Of a stretch of DNA of 64,000 bases, positions 44,847-54,126 are shown piece by piece; the stretch's first letter is position 1, and every line of letters starts with the position of its first letter. This DNA comes from Sphingobacterium sp. HMA12. Lineage in GTDB: Bacteria > Bacteroidota > Bacteroidia > Sphingobacteriales > Sphingobacteriaceae. The position numbers were made by a program, and so were the translations under genes. The notes beneath the pieces are model-generated. The model had not been told where the DNA came from. It saw only the letters and a list, made by a program, of their open reading frames with translations, and made no database searches. Location: assembly GCF_002933815.1 (NCBI RefSeq), contig NZ_BEYR01000001.1, positions 2,535,765 to 2,599,764 on the forward strand. The letters run 5' to 3'.

Positions 44847-45755
44847 CTACTCGTCAGGACTTTCTGAACAAAACAGACTATCCCGCAATCCATATTGTGA
44901 AGACAACGACTTAGCCTTATTTGCAAAGGCTTGGCGGTAGTAACCCTGCAATTTTCCATCTGCACCAAATAGTCGCTGATACTTTTGTAATAGCTGAGGA
45001 TAATGTTTTTCGATAGCGCGCATGACCAGTGCGCTATTGTCCGCAGGATCATTTCCGTATAGGACGAGCGTAGCAGGAAAAACATAGCTGGCGCCAATAG
45101 TCTGAAAAGTCTGAAATAGCAATTCCAGACTCGCCCCAGTATCCGATATATAGGGCAACAGTGGCATCAGGCTGACGCCGCTATGGAGCCCGTGTTCACG
45201 CGCTTGCCTTAATGCTTCCAATCGTAGTGAAGGCTTGGGAGCCCCCGGTTCGAAAATACCGGCAACACGATCATCTATCGTCGAAAATGAAAAGGTAACA
45301 AACGCCTTATGTCCTAATCTCGACTGAAGATCTTCAGGAAGTATTGCTTCTGCATCAATCTTTCTTAACAAATCAAAATCCCGGGTAACTAAGTTCGACT
45401 TCGTAATAATATGTACCGGAAAACGATAGTGCAGGATGACTTCCAGCAACTGTCGGGTAAGCAATTCGGACTGTTCCAGCTGCAGATAAGGATCTGTTAC
45501 AGAAGAAAGGACAATAATTCCATATTGTTTTTTACGCGCACGTAATGCCAGCTGCTTTTCCAGCAATTCGACAGCATTCCCCTTCATACTCAGCTTTTCT
45601 GCCATGTTGATTCCGTACTTACTTCCCCGGATATAACAATACAAACAATTAAAAGAGCAACCACTGTAGGGATTCAGCGTATAATCATCAAGAAACCAAG
45701 GATCTCTTCGTTTTGTCTTATTGAGGATGGATTTCGCAATTATACGATGCATCAT
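44847..45755 (-). CDS. Radical SAM protein (SplB / Rv2578c-type)
   Basis: A 302-residue radical SAM protein. The 4Fe-4S cluster motif is CSFNCLYC with C33, C37 and C40. The surrounding NPYSGCSFNCLYCYIRG, SSVTDPYLQLEQSELLTRQLLEVI and FVTFSFSTIDD match the family of spore-photoproduct-lyase-like proteins annotated as PA0069 or Rv2578c types, whose reaction is not firmly known. Two adjacent ATG codons could serve as start. It follows the acetyltransferase gene by 12 nt, so the two form a small operon, perhaps for nucleic-acid repair or modification (inference). Confidence 0.85.
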   Translation of the reverse strand: MMHRIIAKSILNKTKRRDPWFLDDYTLNPYSGCSFNCLYCYIRGSKYGINMAEKLSMKGNAVELLEKQLALRARKKQYGIIVLSSVTDPYLQLEQSELLTRQLLEVILHYRFPVHIITKSNLVTRDFDLLRKIDAEAILPEDLQSRLGHKAFVTFSFSTIDDRVAGIFEPGAPKPSLRLEALRQAREHGLHSGVSLMPLLPYISDTGASLELLFQTFQTIGASYVFPATLVLYGNDPADNSALVMRAIEKHYPQLLQKYQRLFGADGKLQGYYRQAFANKAKSLSSQYGLRDSLFCSESPDE

Positions 45756-45767
45756 AGCCTATTCATT

Positions 45768-46181
45768 TTAAAACGTTCTACCCATACCTCTTGATGCAGG
45801 CCACACCTCCTTAAAACCATATTGCGCATAGAGCTGGAAAGCAGGACCATCTGCGATCAAACTGACATAGCAGCTATCTGGCAGGTTCGAATTCATGTAT
45901 TCATCAAGTTTCTGCATAATCAGTTTTCCAAGCCCTTTTTTCTGATGCTCGGGGAGCACACAGATGTCAACGACCTGGCAATGGCAAGCACCATCGCCAA
46001 CGATCCTACCCATACCTACTATTTCATTATCATTGTCCCCATCCAAAATAGCCACACAGCATAAGGAATTTTCCATTCCTAGACGTGCAGCTTCGTTCGT
46101 TTTTGGCGATAACCCGGACTGTTGTCTTAAAAATTGATAGCGTTTATAATCTATCTTCTGATATACGGCTTGATAGTGCAT
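45768..46181 (-). CDS. GNAT-family N-acetyltransferase
   Basis: A 137-residue acetyltransferase. The acetyl-CoA-binding motif is QKKGLGKLIMQKL (about 93-105), a form of Q/RxxGxG/A. VVDICVLPEH (about 83-92) is the preceding strand, and LYAQYGFKEV (about 124-133) is the usual C-terminal signature. The substrate cannot be predicted. It is first in a two-gene unit with the radical SAM gene. Confidence 0.9.
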   Translation of the reverse strand: MHYQAVYQKIDYKRYQFLRQQSGLSPKTNEAARLGMENSLCCVAILDGDNDNEIVGMGRIVGDGACHCQVVDICVLPEHQKKGLGKLIMQKLDEYMNSNLPDSCYVSLIADGPAFQLYAQYGFKEVWPASRGMGRTF

Positions 46182-46505
46182 AGTAAAATGATGAGTTTAT
46201 TATTTATGAAATTATTCATAATAATACATTTTTCAAAACCCATTGATTATACACTAACGAAAAATACATAAATAATTATTAGCAAATATGAATTTCAGTC
46301 ATGGATCAATGGGCTATATATCCATAAATCACTTCAATTGACTGGTTTTCGTTGCATCTTCACCACCGGAAAATCACTTCAGATGTGCGAATGCCCCTAA
46401 AAATATCTTTATTCAACGGATAATCGCAAATATTTAATTTTCAATGCATAATAAATATTTTAATTCATTACCTTTATAGCATTGAAACAAAACTCAACAC
46501 CAGCC
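46182..46505. promoter_or_regulatory. Divergent region of the acetyltransferase and cold-shock-domain genes
   Basis: These 324 bp contain an inverted repeat TTATGAA-ATTA-TTCATAA (46204-46221), 22 bp upstream of the acetyltransferase start, which may be an operator. On the plus strand TACCTTTA (46469-46476) is one base off the -7 consensus and 30 bp ahead of the cold-shock-domain start. Nothing else is recognisable. Confidence 0.4.
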
Positions 46506-47318
46506 ATGTTTATCGGCGCTGTCAAATGGTTCGACAATAACAAAGGATTTGGTACCCTTGCGTTACCTTCCGGAGAAGAACTCTTTGTGCATATACGCAG
46601 GTTTAAAATTCCTCCAGAGCATATTATTCAGCCTGCTGAGGTCATAGTCGGAGACAAGAAGCCTGATCCCAAGCGGAGTGGTTACTTAGCCCACAACTGT
46701 AAAATCCTCAAGAGACCTGAAGATTGGAAATTCGTCATTTCCCTCTTTGAAAAGGATCATACTGTACTCATCCCCGATAACCACGGCCACGAGCAAAAAC
46801 ACAACCTCACCTCATTAGCAGCAAGACAATTACTACGAACCCAGGGCAAAGAAAACGTGGTTTCTATGTTGACCTCCCATTTTGATGTCCGTTTCAACAG
46901 CTCTATTTTCTTGGCTTATGCTGAATTGCTTGACAAAAGTATCTCAGGTATTTTTGAAAAAGAAATAGCATCTGAACTTCTCACTCAGATTTTCACATAC
47001 TTTGGGAACCACGTTTCACATCAGATTTTATTCAGGGTATGGAAAGAAAGAATGTTCAGGTATATTGGCTATCCAGCCGATGGCGACTATGAGATTCCCG
47101 AAGAGGTGCTTAATCTGAATGCAACAGAGATAAATTACGATGATTTAACAAGAATCAGAGCCTATAGTTTTGGCAAATCTTTCTGTAATGATTTTGTAGA
47201 AGCATTGTTTGACGATTTGGAAACAATGGACAAGCAAGATATCGAGCCCTTGATCCCCTATATTGATTTCCTTGAAAATGAAGATTCCATTGAAAAAATC
47301 AATCTGATCATGCAGTAA
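46506..47318 (+). CDS. Cold-shock-domain protein with long unknown C-terminal domain
   Basis: A 270-residue protein. Residues 1-70 form a cold-shock domain, with GAVKWFDNNKGFGTL as RNP-1 region and ELFVHIRRF as RNP-2 region, so it should bind single-stranded RNA or DNA. Residues about 75-270 are mostly helical and unlike anything I recognise, whereas typical cold-shock proteins end after about 70 residues. The ATG at 46506 is chosen over a TTG at 46482. A membrane-protein gene starts 12 nt after it and is likely co-expressed. Confidence 0.75.
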   Translation: MFIGAVKWFDNNKGFGTLALPSGEELFVHIRRFKIPPEHIIQPAEVIVGDKKPDPKRSGYLAHNCKILKRPEDWKFVISLFEKDHTVLIPDNHGHEQKHNLTSLAARQLLRTQGKENVVSMLTSHFDVRFNSSIFLAYAELLDKSISGIFEKEIASELLTQIFTYFGNHVSHQILFRVWKERMFRYIGYPADGDYEIPEEVLNLNATEINYDDLTRIRAYSFGKSFCNDFVEALFDDLETMDKQDIEPLIPYIDFLENEDSIEKINLIMQ

Positions 47319-47329
47319 AACAAGGCGGA

Positions 47330-47806
47330 ATGGGGTTGCTAGCATTATTATCCACATTATTAATCAGATTCTTACCGAGCCATTATTATGTGATTGACTC
47401 TTTCCGTAACGATGATGATTTTTTAGCTGTACTGCTCCTGATGGGTTCATTCGTGTTTTTAGCACTCACGGTCATAAGCATCCTTCTTGGTTTACTCTTT
47501 GTTGCAACAATTATCTTGCTTATTAGCGCCGGCATTATTTCAACATCGGTTATCGTCGGATTACAACAGCGGTCCATAACCAAAGGATTCAAAACCCTAT
47601 TCCTTTCTTCAGCCGTTGTGGGCAGCAGCATAGTTTCCGTTATATTTTGTATTTTCCTTAATGCCGTATATGATTGGTATAGCAATAACATGGCTATTCT
47701 GATCGGCATTGGCCTGGGCATTGTGTTGGGTATAGGATTGGGGTTGCTTGCCTTCAAAGCCATGACTGGACTTGTCAGGTTTTTGACGAATAAATACCGA
47801 AAATAA
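47330..47806 (+). CDS. Small polytopic membrane protein of unknown function
   Basis: A 158-residue hydrophobic protein with four likely membrane helices (about 2-18, 36-70, 88-112, 120-148). The last contains a glycine-rich GIGLGIVLGIGLG stretch suited to tight helix packing. No family is recognised. The start lies 12 nt after the cold-shock-domain gene. Confidence 0.65.
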   Translation: MGLLALLSTLLIRFLPSHYYVIDSFRNDDDFLAVLLLMGSFVFLALTVISILLGLLFVATIILLISAGIISTSVIVGLQQRSITKGFKTLFLSSAVVGSSIVSVIFCIFLNAVYDWYSNNMAILIGIGLGIVLGIGLGLLAFKAMTGLVRFLTNKYRK

Positions 47807-47828
47807 TATCCATCTTCGTCAATCCTTC

Positions 47829-49595
47829 CTATTCCACATATTTAAACCGAAGAGCGGTCAGACTCGCCTTATCAGCATTACCCTCAATCAACGAAACACT
47901 AATTTTATACCGTCCTGCCTTACTGAATTTCATCCAGCCCCAAGGATACCAATTATACACATGTGCAGATTCCTGTTGGTTCTGTACCAGTTCTCCTGCC
48001 GAATTTTCAATACGCCACACCATCCGTCCTTCGCCCGCATAATTCATGTCTATCTGATAGTAGCCCGGCTTTTCAATAGCTATTTCATAGGAGAACCGGC
48101 TTTTTTCTGTCCATTTATTGACCTGAACGACATGTTTCCATTCACCAAATTTCTCCATCCAGGATTTCCCTTCTTTCGTACAGTTCACCACCTCCCCAAA
48201 ATCAACAGGAATAACGGTTTCAAGCGCAGGATCAACACCCAGCATTTTTTCGACCTGAGGCGCACCGTTTACCTTAATCTGGATAACGGAAACCATCTTA
48301 TCGGGTGCGATTTTGGGAATGTCAATTTTAAGCCAATCCTTTTCAAGCTTATAATTCAATTTTTCCTGACTGTCCGTCCCCAGGAGTCTGATAGACTGTA
48401 TCCCTTTTGTCAACCCCGGAACGTATAAGGTTCCATCGGCAGGCCAATTATAGACCAGTAAGGAAATTCGGTCCCCCTGTACCGTGGCGTCCCCCCAAGG
48501 TAGCGCATGCTTCCAGGGCGATGCCTGGGCGCCGTATACGGTCTCTGGATAGCGCTTGATCCAGGTACCTGCATTGCGGAGGGCTAAATCTGCCTGATCC
48601 GGAATAGAACCATCCGGTTTCGGTCCTACGTTCAACATATACGTCCCTCCGCGTGCAACTGTTGATAGTGTGCGTTGCAATATCTCCCGGCTACTCTTCC
48701 AGTTGTTATCATACCAAGCATAACCCCAAGAATCATTGGTCACGTCAACAGTTTCCCAGAGCCCTTGCACATTCTCCCTGGGCACCTCCATATCTCCCAA
48801 CGTAGAATAATCCCCCAGCCCATGCCCTACCCTCCCGGAAACATACGCCCCCGGTTGATTCTTATGCACCAGTTCAACGAGCTTCTGTGCATATTTTTTA
48901 TCCATTCCGCCCGGCGTATCAAACCATACCAGTTCTATTGGACCATAGCCTGTTGTAATTTGCTGTACCTCAGGATAGCATTTCTCCCAAAAGTAATCGT
49001 CAAAAGATTTCACTTTCCCCTGTGCATCCACCTTGGGTCCACCGTTTCCACCGGGATAAGTCCAGTCCTGATTTTGAGAATAATAAAAACCAAAACCGAT
49101 CCCACCTTCCTTACAAGCTTTAGCCAATTCGGTCATCGGATCGCGTTTAAAATCTGTCGCATCGACGATATTGAACGGGTTAACTTTCGAATGAAACATC
49201 GAAAACCCATCATGGTGTTTACTGGTAATAACGATATAACGCATTCCAGCATCTTTTGCCAGCTGCACAATAGCCTTGGCATCAAATTGATCCGGATGAA
49301 AAGAAGACGCTGCCAACATATATTCCGCAGGCGGAATATTCGCCATGCTCTTGTTCATAAGCCATTCTCCGATTCCATAATAGGTTTTTCCCTGCCATTT
49401 ATTTGCTAATTGGGAATAAATACCCCAATGAATAAATAGGGCATATTTCCCCTCGCGAAACAGCTTTCCCCTATTTTGTGAAATAGCACTTTTCCCGCCA
49501 GCACCATCCCACATCTCTTCCATTCGTTGCCCAAGAGTATGATGTGGACAAAGTGTATTGATTGCTATCCCAAAAACGATCGTTTTAAAATTCAT
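47829..49595 (-). CDS. GH29 alpha-L-fucosidase
   Basis: A 588-residue secreted fucosidase that removes terminal alpha-L-fucose. The ATG at 49595 gives a signal peptide (1-22); a TTG 30 nt upstream is less likely. The GH29 marks are KYALFIHWGIYS, SKHHDGFSMFHS and the nucleophile D226 in LVWFDTPG. After the catalytic barrel (to about 350) a small beta-sandwich and a C-terminal domain that may bind carbohydrate (about 480-588) follow. It lies 32 nt behind the oxidoreductase gene on the same strand, which may process the sugar released or a linked glycan. Confidence 0.92.
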   Translation of the reverse strand: MNFKTIVFGIAINTLCPHHTLGQRMEEMWDGAGGKSAISQNRGKLFREGKYALFIHWGIYSQLANKWQGKTYYGIGEWLMNKSMANIPPAEYMLAASSFHPDQFDAKAIVQLAKDAGMRYIVITSKHHDGFSMFHSKVNPFNIVDATDFKRDPMTELAKACKEGGIGFGFYYSQNQDWTYPGGNGGPKVDAQGKVKSFDDYFWEKCYPEVQQITTGYGPIELVWFDTPGGMDKKYAQKLVELVHKNQPGAYVSGRVGHGLGDYSTLGDMEVPRENVQGLWETVDVTNDSWGYAWYDNNWKSSREILQRTLSTVARGGTYMLNVGPKPDGSIPDQADLALRNAGTWIKRYPETVYGAQASPWKHALPWGDATVQGDRISLLVYNWPADGTLYVPGLTKGIQSIRLLGTDSQEKLNYKLEKDWLKIDIPKIAPDKMVSVIQIKVNGAPQVEKMLGVDPALETVIPVDFGEVVNCTKEGKSWMEKFGEWKHVVQVNKWTEKSRFSYEIAIEKPGYYQIDMNYAGEGRMVWRIENSAGELVQNQQESAHVYNWYPWGWMKFSKAGRYKISVSLIEGNADKASLTALRFKYVE

Positions 49596-49627
49596 CGATA
49601 ATAACTTTTGATACATCAGATACAATA

Positions 49628-50911
49628 TTATACCTTAGGCATACTATACCCATTTTGATAACTTTTAGCCAGATAGCGATCTGCATCTTTATCATTGAAG
49701 GTGCGTTTATTTTTATCCCAATACAGCTTCTTTTTGCTTCGATAAGCAATATTCCCCATCTGAGAGAAAATGGCAATATGGGCACCGGCCTCGATCGGCG
49801 CATGCAGTCCTTCACTGGATTTATTGCGAACAGCTTCTATAAAATTGACCATATGCTTATCCAGTCCATTATCTTTTGAAGGTTGAAAAGCAACAGCCTC
49901 CATACGACCTTTTTCGGGGATAACCTCCCAGCCTTCACGATTGACCACCAATGTGCCATTATTTCCGATAAAGGCGACCCCATGTGTTTTTTGATAAGGC
50001 CCGAGATCTATTCCGGTTGCCTGTTCCCACTGGACATTGAATCCGTCAAACTCATAAACGGTGGTTAAACTATCCGGAGTTTCCGCGGCATCATCAGGAT
50101 AAGCAAACTTACCTCCGGCAGCCATAACGGATACCGGATCAGAAACTTTCATCCCGATCAGCGCATAGTCCAGCATATGCACGCCCCAATCCGTCATCAG
50201 GCCCCCGGCATAATCCCAGTACCACCTAAAATTAAAATGAAAACGATTGGGATTGAAAGCCCGTTTTGGGGCAGGTCCGAGCCACTTGTCATAATGAACA
50301 CCGGCAGGCACCGAAGCATCAGGCAGCACCGGAATGCTTTTCATCCATCCTTGATACGCCCAAGCTTTTACCAAACGGATCTTACCCAGTTTTCCACCAT
50401 GTACAAAGGCCATAGCGTCCCTAAAATGCTGCTGGCTCCGTTGCCATTGTCCAACCTGGACCACACGTTTATATTTTTTTGCTGCAGCAACCATTAGCTC
50501 GCATTCCCGAATGGAATTTCCAATAGGTTTTTCAACATATACATCCTTGCCTGCTGCAACAGCATCTACCATCTGTAGGCAATGCCAATGATCTGGCGTG
50601 GCCACGATTACAACATCCACATCATTTGCTTTGAGCAGATCTTTATACTCGATATAGGTTCGGACCGTAATATTTCGTTTTTTTAACTCTTCAGCCCGAT
50701 TGCGGAGTATATTTTCATCAACATCGCAAAGTGCTGTACATTGGACACCGGGAATTTTCAATATTGCATTTAGATTGGACCAGCCCATACCGTTTACACC
50801 AATCAGTCCAACACGGATAAGTTCAGATTGAAAACCGAAAACACGTGTATTGGCAAAGAGTGCTGAGGCTGTCAGGATTCCTGCATTGCGGATAAAATCT
50901 TTTCTTTTCAT
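49628..50911 (-). CDS. Gfo/Idh/MocA-family oxidoreductase with Tat-like signal
   Basis: A 427-residue NAD(P)-dependent oxidoreductase. The N-terminus KRKDFIRNAGILTASALF resembles a twin-arginine signal with RK in place of RR, so it may be exported folded with its cofactor. The dinucleotide motif is GLIGVNGMG (about 35-43), and DVYVEKPIGNS (about 122-132) holds the catalytic-site EKP of the family. The C-terminal half has the WGVHMLDYAL stretch. Proteins of this layout include GH109 glycosidases, which use NAD to cleave alpha-N-acetylgalactosaminides, but I cannot tell whether this one does. It is probably transcribed with the GH29 gene. Confidence 0.85.
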   Translation of the reverse strand: MKRKDFIRNAGILTASALFANTRVFGFQSELIRVGLIGVNGMGWSNLNAILKIPGVQCTALCDVDENILRNRAEELKKRNITVRTYIEYKDLLKANDVDVVIVATPDHWHCLQMVDAVAAGKDVYVEKPIGNSIRECELMVAAAKKYKRVVQVGQWQRSQQHFRDAMAFVHGGKLGKIRLVKAWAYQGWMKSIPVLPDASVPAGVHYDKWLGPAPKRAFNPNRFHFNFRWYWDYAGGLMTDWGVHMLDYALIGMKVSDPVSVMAAGGKFAYPDDAAETPDSLTTVYEFDGFNVQWEQATGIDLGPYQKTHGVAFIGNNGTLVVNREGWEVIPEKGRMEAVAFQPSKDNGLDKHMVNFIEAVRNKSSEGLHAPIEAGAHIAIFSQMGNIAYRSKKKLYWDKNKRTFNDKDADRYLAKSYQNGYSMPKV

Positions 50912-51064
50912 TGCTTAGTTTGGTTTATTTTGATTTGCTCTACTATCTTTTTTGTAAAGACGATTCATGCAGCACTTTCCCTAGAGGTAACTAATATAAC
51001 ATTTAATCAGGAGGATTAGGAAAAATAAAGAAATTCTCTTTCTATTGAAACGAGTTTTACGTTT

Positions 51065-52744
51065 TTAGGGAGCCTTCGGCATCTTCCAGGCGATGTGTTT
51101 TCCTGCTTTCATACCCGAAAAAATGCAACCGCCCAAAAATGTCCCTTCCAATGCCCTATACCCGTGCATGCCGCCACCGCCAAAACCAGCAACTTCACCG
51201 GCTGCATACAGTCCTTCGATAATTTGGTCGTCCACTGTCAGGACCTGTGCGTCAAGGTTTGTCTTAATCCCGCCCAACGTCTTACGTGTAAGCACATGTA
51301 AACGTACAGCAATCAATGGTCCATTCTTCGGATCCAATATCTTATGTAGAGACGAGACCCTTCCAAGCCGATCACCGAGATATTTTCGCGTACTACGGAT
51401 ATAATTGACTTGCGTGTCTTTAGAGAATTTGTTATCCAACTCGCGGTCTCTTGCCATGATCTGTGATTCAATAGATTCGTAATTTAACAGATCATCTCCC
51501 GACAGCAGGTTCATTTTTCGGACCAATTCCGATAATGTGTCCGAAACGATAAAATCTACCCCATTCTCCTTAAACGCTTCAACCGGTGCGGGGGCTTTTT
51601 TACCGAAAATCCGTTTGAGGAAGAGTTTATAATCCCTATTGGTGATATCTGGATTTTGTTCGGAGCCAGAAAGCGCAAATTCTTTTTTTATGATTTTTTG
51701 TGTCAAAATAAACCAGGAATACGAATAGCCACTATCTTGTATATGCTTTAGTGTACCCAAGGTATCAAACCCCGGTAAAAATGGCGCCGGAAGTCTATTT
51801 CCTTTCGCATCAAACCAAAGTGAGGAAGGACCGGGTAAAATACGTATACCATGATTGGGCCAAATCGGATTCCAGTTCTGGATGCCTTCGGTATAATGCC
51901 ACATGCGATCTTTATTGATCGTATGGGCACCAATTTCTTCGGCGACAGCAATCATCTTTCCATCTACATATGCCGGAACTCCAGAAATCATCGCGGATGG
52001 AGCTTTACCCAGCCGTTCAGGCCAGTTCTTTCGTACCAGTTCGTGATTGGCGCCAAGCCCGCCCGAAGCAATGACAACGTGCGGGGCATGATAGTCGAAT
52101 GTGTCAATGATATTTCTATTGGTCGCAACTCCCCTTTCTTGATCATCATCTTCTAAAATATCACCAAATACTCCTTTTACAGCACCATTTTCTGTAATCA
52201 ACCCGGTAACACGATGCCTAAATTTAAATTGCAAGAGTCCATTTTTTTCTGCGGTATAGGCCTTTTCTATAAAAGGTTGAACGACTCCTGTTCCGGTTCC
52301 CCAACTTACGTGAAATCTAGGTACCGAGTTTCCGTGACCAGAAGCACGGCCATCTCCACGCTCCGCCCAGCCTACCATAAACATGAATTTAATACCTAAC
52401 TTGGTTACATACGCGTATTTCTCACCAGCAGCGAAGTTCAAATAGGCATCGGCCCATTGACGAGGCCAGTAATCTGCTGCCCGATCAAAACCTGCGGTAC
52501 CGAACCAATCTTGCTGCGCCAACTCCAAAGAATCTTTGATCCCCATACGACGTTGTTGTGGTGAGTTGATAAAAAATAAGCCGCCAAAAGACCAGAATGC
52601 CTGTCCCCCGAGATTTCTTTTGGTCTCTTGATCCAATAGAAGTACCTTCTTTCCTGCGTTGGTAATTTCCATTGCTGCAGTTAATCCTGCTAGGCCAGTC
52701 CCGATAATGATTGCATCAGGTTTAAATTCTTCTTCTATCCGCAT
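51065..52744 (-). CDS. FAD-binding dehydrogenase (fumarate-reductase/KsdD-like flavoprotein)
   Basis: A 559-residue flavoprotein. The ATG at 52744 is chosen because the earlier start at 52858 is a TTG and the extra residues lack any fold signal. The Rossmann motif GTGLAGLTAAMEI (about 15-27) binds FAD, and the C-terminal GLYAAGEVAGFGGGGMHGYRALEGTFLGGCIFSG completes the FAD site. The middle part resembles 3-ketosteroid-delta1-dehydrogenases and related FAD-binding dehydrogenases. The substrate is unknown. It stands alone on the minus strand; the aldo/keto reductase gene lies divergently upstream. Confidence 0.85.
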   Translation of the reverse strand: MRIEEEFKPDAIIIGTGLAGLTAAMEITNAGKKVLLLDQETKRNLGGQAFWSFGGLFFINSPQQRRMGIKDSLELAQQDWFGTAGFDRAADYWPRQWADAYLNFAAGEKYAYVTKLGIKFMFMVGWAERGDGRASGHGNSVPRFHVSWGTGTGVVQPFIEKAYTAEKNGLLQFKFRHRVTGLITENGAVKGVFGDILEDDDQERGVATNRNIIDTFDYHAPHVVIASGGLGANHELVRKNWPERLGKAPSAMISGVPAYVDGKMIAVAEEIGAHTINKDRMWHYTEGIQNWNPIWPNHGIRILPGPSSLWFDAKGNRLPAPFLPGFDTLGTLKHIQDSGYSYSWFILTQKIIKKEFALSGSEQNPDITNRDYKLFLKRIFGKKAPAPVEAFKENGVDFIVSDTLSELVRKMNLLSGDDLLNYESIESQIMARDRELDNKFSKDTQVNYIRSTRKYLGDRLGRVSSLHKILDPKNGPLIAVRLHVLTRKTLGGIKTNLDAQVLTVDDQIIEGLYAAGEVAGFGGGGMHGYRALEGTFLGGCIFSGMKAGKHIAWKMPKAP

Positions 52745-52917
52745 ACTATAAATATCAATGGGTTCTATATTCTTTACGGTTCTTGTGCGTAAGTTCACTT
52801 TTGGTTCCCTTAAATTTACCTGTTTCTCTTCTGAAGTACAAAGAGAAATAAAATTCAATCTGTGAACAAGGAGCGCAAACTATCATTAAAATTATACACA
52901 AATGCAATTTAAGTTAT

Positions 52918-52948
52918 TTTAATGATAGAAAATACTGTTCTACCTTTG
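52918..52948 (+). promoter_or_regulatory. Promoter of the first aldo/keto reductase gene
   Basis: TTTA (52918-52921), 19 bp, then TACCTTTG (52941-52948), which fits the TTTG-N19-TAnnTTTG pattern of Bacteroidota promoters with one change in the -33 element. The leader would be about 90 nt. Confidence 0.55.
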
Positions 52949-53045
52949 CAGCATCAATCATTCAAATCAGTGTATTGAGCAAGTTGCTCCTTTTTATTTT
53001 GATGAAAATATGTGGAGGGCAAACAAAAAATTAAAATAATAAAAA

Positions 53046-54029
53046 ATGGAATACAGGAAATTAGGAAAAACAGATTTAGAATTATCGGCAATCACGTATG
53101 GTGCTTTCGCCATAGGAGGAAATATGTGGGGTGGTAATGAAAAAAAAGACTCTATCGAGTCTGTTAAGGCTTCCATCGATCATGGGGTTACCACGATAGA
53201 TACAGCTCCTTTCTACGGTTTTGGTTTAAGTGAGCAGATGATAGGCGAAGCGATAAAGGGTTACGATAGATCCAAACTTCAGTTGCTAACCAAATTTGGT
53301 TTAGTATGGGACGGAAGTAATCAAGGCAAAGGTGAATTCTTCTTCGATGCCGAGGAAAAGGGCAAAACTATCCCGGTCTACAAGTATGCTGCCAAAGCTA
53401 GCGTTATCAAAGAAGTCGAAGACAGTCTAAAACGTCTGCAAACCGACTATATAGACCTATTGCAAATCCATTGGCCTGACAGTACCACACCCATTTCTGA
53501 AACAATGGAGGCCTTAGATTTGCTTTTGCAACAAGGAAAAATTCGTGCAGCTGGAGTGAGCAACTATAGTGTCAAACAAGTTTCAGAAGCTCAGGATTCA
53601 ATACAAATCGCAAGTAATCAAGTAGGTTACAGCATGTTGAACCGCAGCATTGAACAAGAACTTATACCGTACGCTCAACAACATCATTTAGGCATTATTG
53701 TTTATAGCCCCATGGAACGCGGTTTGCTTACAGGCAAATATTTTAATGAAGGTAAATTGAAAGAAAATGATCACCGTAACGGCTACTTTCAGCAATTTGA
53801 CCTCAATAACGTAAAAACTTTCTTAGACACCATCAGCCCAATGGCAGCTGATAAAGGCGTTACGCTCTCTCAATTGGTACTACGCTGGACGAGCTTGCAA
53901 CCTGCTATAACCGTTGTATTAGCTGGAGCGCGAAACGCAGACCAGGCTATTGCTAATGCCGGAGCGACAGCAATTGACCTTACAATAGATGAACTATCAT
54001 TTATCAATACTGCCTTGTCTAAGATTTAA
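53046..54029 (+). CDS. Aldo/keto reductase
   Basis: A 327-residue NADPH-dependent oxidoreductase with the complete catalytic tetrad D52, Y57 (DTAPFYG), K83 (LLTKFG) and H142 (LLQIHW). The pattern AFAIGGNMWGG and KRLQTDYIDL places it with the AKR families acting on sugar or aliphatic aldehydes. It is transcribed alone from a promoter in the gap to the FAD dehydrogenase and faces the convergent oxidoreductase gene at 54127. Confidence 0.92.
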   Translation: MEYRKLGKTDLELSAITYGAFAIGGNMWGGNEKKDSIESVKASIDHGVTTIDTAPFYGFGLSEQMIGEAIKGYDRSKLQLLTKFGLVWDGSNQGKGEFFFDAEEKGKTIPVYKYAAKASVIKEVEDSLKRLQTDYIDLLQIHWPDSTTPISETMEALDLLLQQGKIRAAGVSNYSVKQVSEAQDSIQIASNQVGYSMLNRSIEQELIPYAQQHHLGIIVYSPMERGLLTGKYFNEGKLKENDHRNGYFQQFDLNNVKTFLDTISPMAADKGVTLSQLVLRWTSLQPAITVVLAGARNADQAIANAGATAIDLTIDELSFINTALSKI

Positions 54030-54049
54030 AATTTAAGCACAAAAAAATG

Positions 54050-54095
54050 ACTCTTATGACAGTACTCCTTTTCAGGATTGTCCTGTTATAAGAGT
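54050..54095 (-). terminator. Terminator of the minus-strand oxidoreductase genes
   Basis: ACTCTTATGACAG (54050-54062) pairs with CTGTTATAAGAGT (54083-54095) with one G-U pair, and TCCT/AGGA can pair inside the loop. On the minus strand it is followed by CATTTTTTT, a T tract. Confidence 0.75.
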
Positions 54096-54126
54096 TGAAA
54101 TCTATCGCTAGTCTACTACTAGCCGC

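Noticed and set aside
49628..50911. Assignment of the Gfo/Idh/MocA protein as a GH109 glycosidase
   Set aside because: The fold and export signal fit, but no residue I can point to separates GH109 from other members of this large family.
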